The translations under genes and the position numbers were made by a program. Under the pieces are notes generated by a model, which was not told where the DNA came from, did no database searches, and worked only from the letters and a program-made list of their open reading frames with translations. This document shows, in pieces, positions 33,355 to 41,932 of a DNA stretch of 64,000 nt (position 1 is the first letter of the stretch; each line of letters opens with the position of its first letter). Origin of the DNA: Gordonia sp. SID5947 (GTDB lineage Bacteria > Actinomycetota > Actinomycetes > Mycobacteriales > Mycobacteriaceae); assembly GCF_009862785.1 (NCBI RefSeq), contig NZ_WWHU01000001.1:4092001-4156000 (forward strand), in the 5' to 3' direction.

Positions 33355-34725
33355 ATGGCCGACGTCATCACCGTGGATTCCCTGGTAGCCGAATTGCCAC
33401 CCGGGATGGTGGTCACCGATCCCGACATCCTGTCTGCATACCGGCAGGATCGTGCCCAGGACCCCGACGCCGGGACACCGCTCGCACTGATCCGCCCGAC
33501 GACCACCGAGCAGGTGCAGATCACGGTCCGCTGGTGCGGCGAGCACCAGATCCCGGTCATCACCCGTGGTGCGGGAACGAGTCTGTCCGGCGGCTCGACC
33601 GCCGTCGACGGCGCGGTGATGATCTCCACGGAGAAGATGCGCGAGTTGACCATCGACACCGCGACCCGGACCGCCGTCACGCAGCCAGGACTGTTCAACT
33701 CGGAAGTGAAGGCCGCGGCCGCTGCCCACGGACTCTGGTATCCGCCGGACCCGTCGTCGTTCGAGATCTGCTCGATCGGCGGCAACGTCGCCACCAACGC
33801 GGGCGGGTTGTGTTGCGTGAAGTACGGCGTGACCACCGACTACGTGCTCGGCCTACAGGTGGTGCTGGCCGACGGACGTGCGGTGCGCGTCGGCGGTATG
33901 CAGTTGAAGGACTCGGCCGGGCTGTCGCTGACCAAGCTCTTCGTCGGTAGCGAGGGACTGCTCGGCATCATCACCGAGGTGACGCTGCGGCTGCTGCCTC
34001 CGCAGGCTCCGGCGTCCACGGTGGTGGGGACGTTCGCGTCAGTGCACGAGGCCAGTCAGGCCGTCCTCGCGATCACGTCGCAGATCCGCCCCGCGATGCT
34101 CGAGTTCATGGACTCGGTCTCCATCAATGCCGTCGAGGACATGCTGCGGATGGGCCTCGATCGGGACGCGGGCGCGCTGCTGGTGGCCCAGTCGGACGCG
34201 CCCGGGCCGGCCGGTGCGGCGGAGGTCGAGATCATCTCGCAGGCGTTCGAGGCGCACGGCGCGAGCGAGGTGTTCGCCACCGACGACCCGCAGGAGGGTG
34301 AGGCCTTCACCGCAGCTCGGCGGGCGGCGATACCCGCGGTCGAGAAGATCGGGTCGCTCCTGCTCGAAGATGTCGGGGTGCCGTTGCCGCAGTTGCCCGC
34401 GCTGATCGACGGTGTCGGGGCGATCGCGGCAGACAACCGGGTGCTGATCTCGGTGATCGCGCACGCCGGCGACGGCAACACCCATCCGCTGATCGTCTTC
34501 GACCCGGCAGACACCGACGAGGCGGCCCGCGCCCAGCGAGCCTTCGGTCAGATCATGGATCTGGCGATCTCGCTGGGCGGCACCATCACCGGCGAGCACG
34601 GCGTCGGCAGACTCAAGAAGAACTGGCTGCCCGATCAGGTCGGCCCCGACGTCATGGATCTCACGGCGACCATCAAGCGTGCGCTGGACCCGCAGGGCAT
34701 CCTCAACCCCGGCGTATTGCTCTAG
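33355..34725 (+). CDS. FAD-linked oxidase, GlcD/D-lactate dehydrogenase-like
   Basis: A 456-residue flavoprotein of the VAO/PCMH family. FAD-binding domain: PVITRGAGTSLSGGS (residues ~75-90), SSFEICSIGGNVATNAGGL (~137-155), DSAGLSLTKLFVGSEG; the C-terminal cap has HAGDGNTHPLIVFD and a closing GITGEHG-like block (TITGEHGVGRLKK). It oxidises an alpha-hydroxy acid such as glycolate or D-lactate and passes electrons to the respiratory chain or oxygen. Without glcE/glcF next to it, it is probably a stand-alone D-2-hydroxyacid dehydrogenase. Convergent with the DUF1330 gene, 1 base apart. Confidence 0.9.
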   Translation: MADVITVDSLVAELPPGMVVTDPDILSAYRQDRAQDPDAGTPLALIRPTTTEQVQITVRWCGEHQIPVITRGAGTSLSGGSTAVDGAVMISTEKMRELTIDTATRTAVTQPGLFNSEVKAAAAAHGLWYPPDPSSFEICSIGGNVATNAGGLCCVKYGVTTDYVLGLQVVLADGRAVRVGGMQLKDSAGLSLTKLFVGSEGLLGIITEVTLRLLPPQAPASTVVGTFASVHEASQAVLAITSQIRPAMLEFMDSVSINAVEDMLRMGLDRDAGALLVAQSDAPGPAGAAEVEIISQAFEAHGASEVFATDDPQEGEAFTAARRAAIPAVEKIGSLLLEDVGVPLPQLPALIDGVGAIAADNRVLISVIAHAGDGNTHPLIVFDPADTDEAARAQRAFGQIMDLAISLGGTITGEHGVGRLKKNWLPDQVGPDVMDLTATIKRALDPQGILNPGVLL

Positions 34726-34726
34726 A

Positions 34727-35161
34727 TCAGACAGTCGTCGCGACGCGCCGCGAATCGGCGATCGCGGCCGTGCGATGCCGCGCCAACGATTGGTATTCCG
34801 GGTCGGTGACCATCTGGCGGAACGCCGCCGGATTCGGGTACCGAACCAGCAGGATCGAGTCCCACTGCTCGTCGACCGGCCCGATCACCGTCGGCCCGCA
34901 GTCGCCGTGGAACACGACCTCTGCCCCGGCCTTTTCGAGGTGCGGCGTCGCCGCCCGTCCATAGATTCGGTAGGCATCTTCGCCGGAGATCGGCTGTTGC
35001 GGAGCCAATTCCGCTGCCTGCGAGTAGTCGGCCTCGTCTCGGAACCTGAGCAGGTTGAGCATCGTGATCGGCTGATCTGCCGGCAGTTCCGAGAGCTGCC
35101 CGAATTGCCCTCGGTGCGGGTCGACGGCGCGGCGGTCGGCGGGTGGGAGGTCGGTGCTCAT
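34727..35161 (-). CDS. DUF1330 family protein
   Basis: A 144-residue protein with the dimeric alpha/beta-barrel signature of DUF1330: ITMLNLLRFRDEADYSQAA, then GGEDAYRIYG-like ISGEDAYRIYGRAATP, HGDCGPTVIG, and DSILLVRYPNPAAFRQMVTD. No catalytic role is known for the family. Third gene of the tetR-acyl-CoA dehydrogenase operon, starting 6 bases after the dehydrogenase stop, so a role beside that enzyme is inferred. Confidence 0.85.
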   Translation of the reverse strand: MSTDLPPADRRAVDPHRGQFGQLSELPADQPITMLNLLRFRDEADYSQAAELAPQQPISGEDAYRIYGRAATPHLEKAGAEVVFHGDCGPTVIGPVDEQWDSILLVRYPNPAAFRQMVTDPEYQSLARHRTAAIADSRRVATTV

Positions 35162-35167
35162 TGCAGT

Positions 35168-36850
35168 TCAGTGCCTCTCGAGGATCGTGGACAGGTCGGC
35201 GCCATCCGGCAGTGCGCCGTATTCGAAGTTCCGGTCATCGCCCAGCCGGGCCGCGATGAACGCGTCGGCAACCGGTGTCGGTGAGAACCGTACGAGCAGA
35301 GATGCTTCCAGGGCAAGAGCCATCGATTCGACGACGGACCGTGCTCGCCGCTGGGCCGAAGCCGCGTCGAGGCGGGACAGCTCACCCAGGTGATCGCGGA
35401 GCCCGTCGAGGTGGGCGTCGAGAACTCGGTCGGCGCCGCGGGCCAGGGAGATCTCGGCGTCGAACGCCGCCACCGACTCGGGCTCACGGGTCATCGCCCT
35501 CAGTACGTCGAGCGCGATCACGTTGCCCGATCCCTCCCACACGGCCATCACCGGCTGCTCTCGGTACCGCATCGCGAGCGGGAAGTCTTCGGTATAACCG
35601 TTGCCGCCCAAGCACTCCAACGCCTCGTACGAGTGATGCGGTCCGCGCTTGCAGATCCAGTACTTGGCGACCGCGGTGGCGAGGCGTCGGAAGGCGCGCT
35701 CTTGGTCGTTCGCGTCCTCGTCGTGGGCGCGGGCGAGACGGATCGCTGTGACGGTGGCGGCCTCGGACTCGAGGGCGAGATCGGCGAGCACGGCGGCCAT
35801 CGCCGGCTGATCGGCCAGTGTTGCGCCGAATGCCGCACGGTGGCGGGCGTGCCAGACCGCCTCGGCGACGGACTGTCGCATGCCGGCCGCACTGCCCAGC
35901 ACGCAGTCGAGACGGGTCTGCGCGACCATCTCGATGATGGTGCGGACACCGCGGCCCGGCTCGCCGATCATCACGGCGACGGTGCCGTCGAGTTCGATCT
36001 CCGACGACGCATTCGATTTGTTGCCGAGCTTGTTCTTCAGTCGCTGGATGCGGAAGACATTGCGGGTGCCGTCGGGCAGGACTCGCGGCAGCAGGAAACA
36101 GGAAAGCCCTTCGCCTGCTGGTCCTTCCGCCTGCGCGAGGACCAGGAAAGCGTCCGACATCGGAGCCGAGCAGAACCACTTGTGGCCGGTGAGCAGATAT
36201 TCACCGCCTGGGCCGCCGCCGGCAACCGGCTTGGCGATGGTGGTGTTGGCGCGGACATCCGAGCCGCCTTGCTTCTCCGTCATGGACATCCCGAAGATCG
36301 CCGATGTCTTGTCGGCGGCCAAGTCGGGGGAGTAGGAGCGGGACAGGGCCTTCGGCACCCACTGGGCGGCGACGTCGGGCTGCAGCTCGAGGGATGGGAT
36401 GACCGCGTGGGTCATCGACACCGGACATGCATGGCCCGGCTCGATCTGGCCGAACAGCATGAATCCGGCAGCCCGCACCACATGGGAGCCCGGCTGAGGG
36501 TCGTCCCAGCAGCGGGTGTGCGAGCCGTGGGCGATGGAGGCGGCGATGATGCGGTGATAGGCGGGGTGGTATTCGACCTCGTCGATCCGGTTGCCCCACC
36601 GGTCGAACGTGTGCAACTCCGGCGTGACGGAGTTGGCGAGTGCGGCGTCGTGCTGGAAGTCGGCACTGCCGACGAGCGCGCCGATGTCGCGGAGTTCGTC
36701 CTCGGCCCATCCACCGTCGTGGCGTCGAACCGCCTCGGCGAGAACAGTGTTGAGCTCGTACTCGTTGATGTCACGCCGGGGTGCGGACTGGTTGAGCACG
36801 GTGTGGGTGAGATGAGGCTGCGGTTTGGTGTGAGTGTCGAACTGCGTCAT
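35168..36850 (-). CDS. AidB-like acyl-CoA dehydrogenase family protein
   Basis: A 560-residue flavoprotein of the AidB branch: long N-terminal domain (NEYELNTVLAEAVRRHDGGW), the AidB hallmark GMSMTEKQGGSDVRANTT near residue 190, GHKWFCSAPMSDAFLVLAQA, and the helical C-terminal FAD domain (ECLGGNGYTEDFPLAMRYRE). True acyl-CoA dehydrogenase activity is low in AidB; the family is linked to alkylation or stress protection, or to acyl-CoA oxidation in actinobacteria. The ATG overlaps the tetR stop (ATGA). Cotranscribed with tetR and DUF1330; regulation by the operator at 37621 is likely. Confidence 0.9.
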   Translation of the reverse strand: MTQFDTHTKPQPHLTHTVLNQSAPRRDINEYELNTVLAEAVRRHDGGWAEDELRDIGALVGSADFQHDAALANSVTPELHTFDRWGNRIDEVEYHPAYHRIIAASIAHGSHTRCWDDPQPGSHVVRAAGFMLFGQIEPGHACPVSMTHAVIPSLELQPDVAAQWVPKALSRSYSPDLAADKTSAIFGMSMTEKQGGSDVRANTTIAKPVAGGGPGGEYLLTGHKWFCSAPMSDAFLVLAQAEGPAGEGLSCFLLPRVLPDGTRNVFRIQRLKNKLGNKSNASSEIELDGTVAVMIGEPGRGVRTIIEMVAQTRLDCVLGSAAGMRQSVAEAVWHARHRAAFGATLADQPAMAAVLADLALESEAATVTAIRLARAHDEDANDQERAFRRLATAVAKYWICKRGPHHSYEALECLGGNGYTEDFPLAMRYREQPVMAVWEGSGNVIALDVLRAMTREPESVAAFDAEISLARGADRVLDAHLDGLRDHLGELSRLDAASAQRRARSVVESMALALEASLLVRFSPTPVADAFIAARLGDDRNFEYGALPDGADLSTILERH

Positions 36851-37605
36851 GAACTTTCCTTTCGGCGACGAGAGGTCGCGAACACTTCTGTCGGTCGAGT
36901 CCCGGCGGCCCCGGCCGCCGGTCGAGTGGCCGCGAACGTGGTGCGTGGCGTATCGAGACCATCGACCCCCTCACCCCCACGCTCCAACGGCCGGTCGAGA
37001 ACCACGTCGGGGATCTGCAAACTGGTGAAGACGACGGTGACGGCATCCTCGATCGAATACTCGAAATCGGTTCCTGTGGCGGCTTTCTGGACGATGAGGC
37101 CGAAGATCGCCGACCAGAAGGCCCTGGCCTCGACGCCGATGTCGGCGCGTAACTGCCAGCCGGTGCGGACCAGGGTGCGCATCAGCGCTTCTTCCCCGCG
37201 TTCGTGGAGGTTGCGCAGAGTGTCGCTGATGTTCTCCCGCAGATCCGGACGGCGCGACACGAGGAGCATGGCCGTGGTGAAGAGTTCGACGTTGCGGGCC
37301 TGTGGTCCGAGTAGTGAGCTGATGAGGGTGTTGGTGTACTCGCGCACGGTCGTGGCCTCGGCGGCCGCGTCTTCGGCGTGCCGACCGGCGCGCAGGACCG
37401 CCGCGCACGCGACCTCGACGAAGAGCTGCTCCTTGGAGCCGAAGTAGTACGTGACCTGGTTCGGGTAGGCCCCGGCCCGCTGACAGATCTGAGCGATCGA
37501 TGCCGTCTCACCCTGCTCGACGAAGATGTCGGTGGCCGCCGACAGCAACGCACGACGTGTCGCCTTGCCGGCTTCACGCGTTCCGCGGCCATTAGCGCTG
37601 GTCAT
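36847..37605 (-). CDS. TetR/AcrR family transcriptional regulator, first gene of the AidB-like operon
   Basis: A 252-residue repressor: HTH AGKATRRALLSAATDIFVEQ with IAQICQRAGAYPNQVTYYFG, then a large ligand domain and a disordered C-terminus (RPAAGAAGTRPTEVFATSRR). ATG 37605 has GAGGTGGG upstream and lies 16 bases from the palindrome at 37621; a longer frame to 37638 would read through the operator and is rejected. It shares an ATGA overlap with the dehydrogenase gene, so it very probably autoregulates the operon. Its ligand may be an acyl-CoA or a lipophilic toxicant. Confidence 0.88.
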   Translation of the reverse strand: MTSANGRGTREAGKATRRALLSAATDIFVEQGETASIAQICQRAGAYPNQVTYYFGSKEQLFVEVACAAVLRAGRHAEDAAAEATTVREYTNTLISSLLGPQARNVELFTTAMLLVSRRPDLRENISDTLRNLHERGEEALMRTLVRTGWQLRADIGVEARAFWSAIFGLIVQKAATGTDFEYSIEDAVTVVFTSLQIPDVVLDRPLERGGEGVDGLDTPRTTFAATRPAAGAAGTRPTEVFATSRRRKESS

Positions 37606-37620
37606 GCCCACCTCATCAAG

Positions 37621-37637
37621 TGTTTGTATGGCAAACA
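37621..37637. promoter_or_regulatory. Palindromic operator TGTTTG-N5-CAAACA
   Basis: A perfect 6-bp inverted repeat with a 5-base spacer lies 15 bases upstream of the tetR start, the usual position for a TetR autoregulatory operator. Confidence 0.6.
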
Positions 37638-37700
37638 ATAAACGCGGGCGGGTGGCGGGTCAAGGGCGTTCACGCGCGGAGGTCCGTCCGTCCGTCCACG

Positions 37701-37852
37701 GTGTCCCCGCCGAAGACCGCCACGCCCGAGCACATGCGCGCGAATGCCGACATCGATGTCACGATCGGCGACGAGGACATGCAGGCTCTGCGCGACATGA
37801 ATGCGAGGGACTACGGGGAACACTCCGTGTTCCCGTCTGCAGCGGCAAGTAG
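37701..37852 (+). pseudogene. Aldo/keto reductase C-terminal remnant
   Basis: Read on the plus strand, codons from 37701 give SPPKTATPEHMRANADIDVT, then IGDEDMQALRDMNARDYGEH and SVFP, which matches the C-terminal cofactor-binding region of aldo/keto reductases (IPKTxxPEHMxxNADV ... DEDM ... YGE). After VFP a one-base shift restores the expected ending VCSGK and a TAG at 37852. Nothing of the N-terminal barrel is present, so this is a gene scrap left in the space between tetR and the MpaB-like gene. Confidence 0.65.
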
Positions 37853-37899
37853 AAGGTGGAGGCCGATTCACTCGACTGGAAAGGCGGCGATCGGTTGTC

Positions 37900-38757
37900 T
37901 CAGACCAGCGGTCGGCCGAGGCGGTGCCGTAATCGGACATCCCAGAGCAACAGACGGAAGCCCAACTGCGACAACCACAGAGGCGTTCTGCGCTCACGAG
38001 CGACCAGATCGGCGATGTAGTTGCGGAACCACTCCTCGTCGGCGGGGGTCCAGTCGACTCGCAGGGCGTCGCGGAACGGTTGGGGAAGGTATCCGATGGT
38101 GCGTCGGTATTTGACGGGTCCATAGCGTTTGGCGACCCAGGGGTGAGCGTAATCGAAGTGAGCGATACCGAGAAGGAAGTCGCGCACCTCATCGCTGATG
38201 GCCAGCTTCGAGGTTTGCTCATCCCAGTACTGGCTGAAGGTGTCTCTGTTGGCGGGCCACGCCTCCGCCGGCATCTGCAGCGTGGTGCCACAGACCTTCC
38301 CCTGCTGGTAGAACGTCTCTCGTTGGAGGCCGTGTAGCGGTCCGTGGACACGTTCGTAGATGTCTTCCCATCCCATGTAGAGACAGGCGGCCACCCATAG
38401 CTGGAGTTCGATGTCCATGGCGTTGTAGGCGACGGGACTGTCGTCGTCGGAGCGGACTCGGGCATGTTGGCGGTTCACGGCCTGACGGAAGTGACGGCGA
38501 TCAGCGGCGGAGCCCAGAGTCGCGACCGCGAGATAGGAGGCGGTGGTCCGTGCCCGTTTGATCGGGTGCCGATCCAGTCGTCCGTCCTCGACCGTGCTGC
38601 GTGCAACGCCGTATCCGACTGCGGGATTGGCCAACTGCATGATCACGTTGGCTGTGCTCATTGTTCGGCCCATCGACATCAGCGACCTCGCGAACACGCT
38701 GCTGTCCATGGCATCCGATTCCGTGCGGGAGACCCGCTTCGAGCCGTCCACTGCCAT
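37900..38757 (-). CDS. MpaB-like/DUF2236 oxygenase family protein
   Basis: A 285-residue protein of the DUF2236 (latex-clearing-protein/MpaB-like) family, known for b-type haem oxygenases and ER-bound MpaB. Visible blocks: ANPAVGYGVARSTVEDGRLD, RTTASYLAVATLGSAADR, NRQHARVRSDDDSPVAYNAM with the conserved H, and ELQLWVAACLYMGWEDIYER. The conserved Arg/His set could bind haem. GAGGG precedes the ATG. Stands alone on its strand between a gene remnant and a 278-base gap. Substrate unknown; oxidative cleavage of an unsaturated lipid is only a guess. Confidence 0.85.
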   Translation of the reverse strand: MAVDGSKRVSRTESDAMDSSVFARSLMSMGRTMSTANVIMQLANPAVGYGVARSTVEDGRLDRHPIKRARTTASYLAVATLGSAADRRHFRQAVNRQHARVRSDDDSPVAYNAMDIELQLWVAACLYMGWEDIYERVHGPLHGLQRETFYQQGKVCGTTLQMPAEAWPANRDTFSQYWDEQTSKLAISDEVRDFLLGIAHFDYAHPWVAKRYGPVKYRRTIGYLPQPFRDALRVDWTPADEEWFRNYIADLVARERRTPLWLSQLGFRLLLWDVRLRHRLGRPLV

Positions 38758-38779
38758 TGTGCCCTCCTCGACCAGGGAT

Positions 38780-38799
38780 CTGACTACATACGTTATCAG
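38780..38799. promoter_or_regulatory. Imperfect palindrome CTGACTACATACGTTATCAG upstream of the MpaB-like gene
   Basis: The 20-base stretch is self-complementary at 14 of 20 positions and lies 22 bases before the start, where an operator would be. The remaining 236 bases to 39035 hold no recognised gene or motif. Confidence 0.25.
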
Positions 38800-39035
38800 A
38801 TTATTGTCTCGGTGTGTGCCCGGGCGGTGCGAACGACTCGATCAGATGGATCGCTGGGTTTCAGCGATGCCGCTTCAACGCCAAACAGAGGCGTTCCCAA
38901 CGCTTTTGATTGCCGGGACCGCCTCCACCAAGCGAAAGGTGAGTGCCTCTATCAGTGAATCTCACACACCGTTCATGACCGTCTGTTCAGGACAGTGCCC
39001 TGACATCGGTCCGAGCGACATACCTCGGGAGAGGC

Positions 39036-41747
39036 CTACACGCTGGCCCGAGCGTCGGCGATCCTCGCCGGGTCCAGCAGTACGAGGACATCACCATCGA
39101 GGCTGGAGGTGATCATTGAGCTGGGCGTCGTGTCGGTTGCCGGGGTTGTCGGGGTGATCGATCGTGTCAATTTGTTGATGGTGACATCTCCGGTCAGGTA
39201 TCCCGTCTTGGCTCCTGTGACTGTGATGTCGGCGCGGTAGCGGATCGTATTCTGGCTGGCCGGCGCGCTCGTTGATTCGGTGCCGTTCAGGATCAATCCG
39301 TCCTCGTTGACGTAGTCGTGGTAAGTGACGGTGCGGAGGGTTGCGCCGGGGCTCGCTGGGTCTGCGATCTCTTCGATCGTCGCGGTGCCGCCTCCCGCAC
39401 CCTCGTACGTCCCGGCCGCAGGTAATGGCAGCGGGCTGGGAACGTATTCGCTCAGTTTGGGCGCCCACGTCGGATCTGGAGTCCTGAGATCTCCCTGGAC
39501 TTGGCCCACGCTGGTCGTGTACTTCAGGTTGGCAATCACGAGCCGGCTGTCCGTCGGGCTGGCCTCCCAGAATGCCACCGCGTCGCCAGTGTTGTTCCAA
39601 CTGGCCATGCTGCGTGCTGAGTAGTTGTCGCCTTCGTCCTCAGGGGTATTCGGGTCATCGCTGACGAACAACGGAATACCGTTCTCTCCCTTCAGTTCGT
39701 CTTCGATCGAGAGCACCCACTCCTGGTTCGTCACATTCCGGTAGTTGGAACCCGCATATGCCTCGTACACAGCTCCTTGGATTTGTGAAGGCAAGAACGC
39801 CGGCCGCACGATCCTTGTCATAGGCGTCAGGGCGTCGAGACCACGCGCACTCCCGATCGCGATCCACTGCTGGTTGGGCGAGAGGTCAGTGTCTTCGTCG
39901 TAGTCGAGGTTTGCCGTCAGCCGTGTCGCCTCACCCGTGGCCAGATCGACCACGATGTCGTCGACGTTGCCGGCCTCGTATTGTCCGCCGATGATGATCA
40001 CGCCTTTGCCGTCGGGAGTGAACTGCTTGCCCTCACCCACGGGGTAGACCACCCGAGCATCTTCGATGTGATATTCCGGTGCCCCGGTGGCCGCGTTGGT
40101 GGTCCGGGTGAACGTGCCCACGACAGGCACGGCCGTCAGGAGTCCGGCTTCGCCGAACTGGACTTGGCTGAACAACACATGGGTGCCGTCCGGCGAGATC
40201 CGCATCTCGCGCTGCGGATCGAGAACAGTTGCCGCGGCCGGCGGTGAGATGACCGGCACCAGCTGATCTCCAGTCGGTTCGTAAACGAAGTAGCGGCCTC
40301 CGGACTGAATCATCAGCCGATCTGAACCGTCCTGATAGGGCACCACCCTGGCCATGTCGGTTGCGACCTCGGGAGAGATGCCACAGGTGATGCACTTGAG
40401 GCCCGTCCCGTCGACGTTGATCTGGTGGATTTCCGAACGGGTCCCACCGGGGGGCGTCACAGCGAAGTAGATCGAGTTTCCGTCCGCTGCGAACCGTGGA
40501 GTGTCAGGGTCCGTGTACCCATCAGGTAGATCGAGGATGACGCGATCAACGGTCGGGCTGAGGACCGTGGTGTCGATACTCGCCTGATCACCGTGCGGTT
40601 GGAACAGAGTCAGCAAATTGAACTTGCCATCGGTGACGGAGATGGTGAACGAATCAGTTTGAGCGGCATCGTAGTCGATGTCGTCAGGGATATAGGTGTA
40701 TGTGCCCGTCGCCTGGTCGATCGTCACGGTGCCATGCTTGGGCGCCTGGGTGATCGCGTAGCTCAAGGCGTCGCCTTCGGGATCGGTGGCACCGAGATTG
40801 CCAGTGACCGTCTGACCGGTCTGAACCGTCGCGGTGGGGTTGTAGTCGATGGTCGGGGATTGGTTGAACAGTTCGCGTCGCGTCCAGCCCACCAGAGCCC
40901 AGATGAACGGGGAACTCGGCGTGCGGTCCTCCGGATCAGGGGTGGGGCGGAGAACTTTCGTGATGAAGCCGTTGAGGAAGCCCGCCAGACCGCCTTCCTG
41001 CGCTTTCGGCACAGCGGGAGAAAATACTGGGACGACCGCCCCGCCGACGACCGCGCCCGCGGTGTCGACATCAACTGTCGCCGCAGTGATCACGTCACCA
41101 GACCTGCCTTCGGCAGTCGGTGTCTGCGAGGTTGCCGTCTCCATGGCGACTGCGCTCACTGGTTGCGAGTTTCCGGCGGTTGCCGGTGTCAGCCCGACGT
41201 CGGTGACGGCGGGATCGTCAGGATCTGAATCGATCGCGTCCGCAGTCGATTCCGGTTGCAGAGGGTCGACTGATGGGAAGATCGACGGCGGATAGTCTTC
41301 TTGAGCTTCGGTCACTTCACCGGTGGCCGGTGCACCGTCGGATGAGAGTCCATCCTGTCCGCTTGTCTCATCCGGCGCATCGGCGACGGGCGGTTCCGGG
41401 GAAGTGGGTGCCTGCGGATCGTCCGTGTCGGTCTCAGTGGAGGCAGACTCGGTGCTCGACGACGTCTGGTCCGTGGTGTCGGTTGACGTGGAGTCACTGC
41501 CGTCTGTTGTCGACTGAGTGTCGGACTGTGTTCCCTGTCCTTCACCTGCGGTCGAGTCCGTGGACGCTCCCGAGCTACCCCCGGAGGCGGTGGCCGAACT
41601 CGATACCGAGGATGAATCGCCAGTGTCGGCGCTTGCCACGCCTGGCGACGCGGCAACAACCACTCCGATTCCGACCGCCGCGGCCAGCGCACTTGCGCGA
41701 CCGAGTTGGCGACCGTAGCCGCTGTGATGTGAAACCTGTTTGGACAT
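39036..41747 (-). CDS. Secreted 903-residue protein: acidic Ser/Thr-rich region, Ig/cadherin-like domain, WD40/TolB-like beta-propeller
   Basis: A signal peptide (ASALAAAVGIGVVVAASPGVA, cleavage near ASA-DT at ~41) is followed by a low-complexity Ser/Thr/Asp region to ~150, a linker, and at ~305-365 a bacterial Ig/VCBS-type domain (NPTATVQTGQTVTGNLGATD with GTYTYIPD). Residues ~390-740 show TolB/WD40 propeller repeats (TPRFAADGNSIYFAVTPPGG, EMRISPDGTHVLFSQVQ, KQFTPDGKGVIIIGG, DLSPNQQWIAIGSARG). The last ~140 residues hold a beta-rich C-terminal domain. One cysteine pair (CITC) lies in the propeller. The mycobacterial pattern of Ig-like secreted proteins fits; no catalytic motif is seen. AGGAG precedes the ATG. 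Divergent from tetR at 41933. Confidence 0.8.
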   Translation of the reverse strand: MSKQVSHHSGYGRQLGRASALAAAVGIGVVVAASPGVASADTGDSSSVSSSATASGGSSGASTDSTAGEGQGTQSDTQSTTDGSDSTSTDTTDQTSSSTESASTETDTDDPQAPTSPEPPVADAPDETSGQDGLSSDGAPATGEVTEAQEDYPPSIFPSVDPLQPESTADAIDSDPDDPAVTDVGLTPATAGNSQPVSAVAMETATSQTPTAEGRSGDVITAATVDVDTAGAVVGGAVVPVFSPAVPKAQEGGLAGFLNGFITKVLRPTPDPEDRTPSSPFIWALVGWTRRELFNQSPTIDYNPTATVQTGQTVTGNLGATDPEGDALSYAITQAPKHGTVTIDQATGTYTYIPDDIDYDAAQTDSFTISVTDGKFNLLTLFQPHGDQASIDTTVLSPTVDRVILDLPDGYTDPDTPRFAADGNSIYFAVTPPGGTRSEIHQINVDGTGLKCITCGISPEVATDMARVVPYQDGSDRLMIQSGGRYFVYEPTGDQLVPVISPPAAATVLDPQREMRISPDGTHVLFSQVQFGEAGLLTAVPVVGTFTRTTNAATGAPEYHIEDARVVYPVGEGKQFTPDGKGVIIIGGQYEAGNVDDIVVDLATGEATRLTANLDYDEDTDLSPNQQWIAIGSARGLDALTPMTRIVRPAFLPSQIQGAVYEAYAGSNYRNVTNQEWVLSIEDELKGENGIPLFVSDDPNTPEDEGDNYSARSMASWNNTGDAVAFWEASPTDSRLVIANLKYTTSVGQVQGDLRTPDPTWAPKLSEYVPSPLPLPAAGTYEGAGGGTATIEEIADPASPGATLRTVTYHDYVNEDGLILNGTESTSAPASQNTIRYRADITVTGAKTGYLTGDVTINKLTRSITPTTPATDTTPSSMITSSLDGDVLVLLDPARIADARASV

Positions 41748-41800
41748 TAGGGCTCCTGGGTGCAGTCCAGTGAAATGACGGGATCGGGGTTGAGGGGAGC

Positions 41801-41861
41801 AACTTGCCGAACGTAAAGTCGCGAACTTGTCGAATGTAAAGTTGGCGCGCTGGTTGTGTCA
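41801..41861 (-). promoter_or_regulatory. Promoter (TTGACA -35) with two direct operator-like repeats ACTTG(C/T)CGAA(C/T)GTAAAGT
   Basis: On the minus strand TTGACA (41856-41861) is followed 17 bases later by a weak -10 (TTACAT). Two near-identical 20-base units, 41801-41820 and 41824-41843, offset 23 bases, differ at a few positions; each holds an inverted pair ACTT-N10-AAGT. They cover the -10 and start region of the secreted-protein gene, so a repressor or activator array is likely. Confidence 0.5.
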
Positions 41862-41893
41862 AGCATCACACCTCCGCACTGCCCGACTGGACG

Positions 41894-41909
41894 CTAGCCG
41901 ATCGGCTAG
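41894..41909. promoter_or_regulatory. 16-bp perfect palindrome CTAGCCGATCGGCTAG
   Basis: Perfectly self-complementary, 23 bases before the tetR start and near the shared divergent region. Size and symmetry are typical of TetR operators, so autoregulation is likely, and repression of the divergent secreted-protein gene is possible. Confidence 0.65.
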
Positions 41910-41932
41910 TACGGAGCGCACCCGACGTTAGG

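Noticed and set aside
35390..37447. A 685-codon plus-strand frame opposite the acyl-CoA dehydrogenase and tetR genes
   Set aside because: Antisense shadow with no domain; the minus-strand genes have full family motifs and ATGA coupling.
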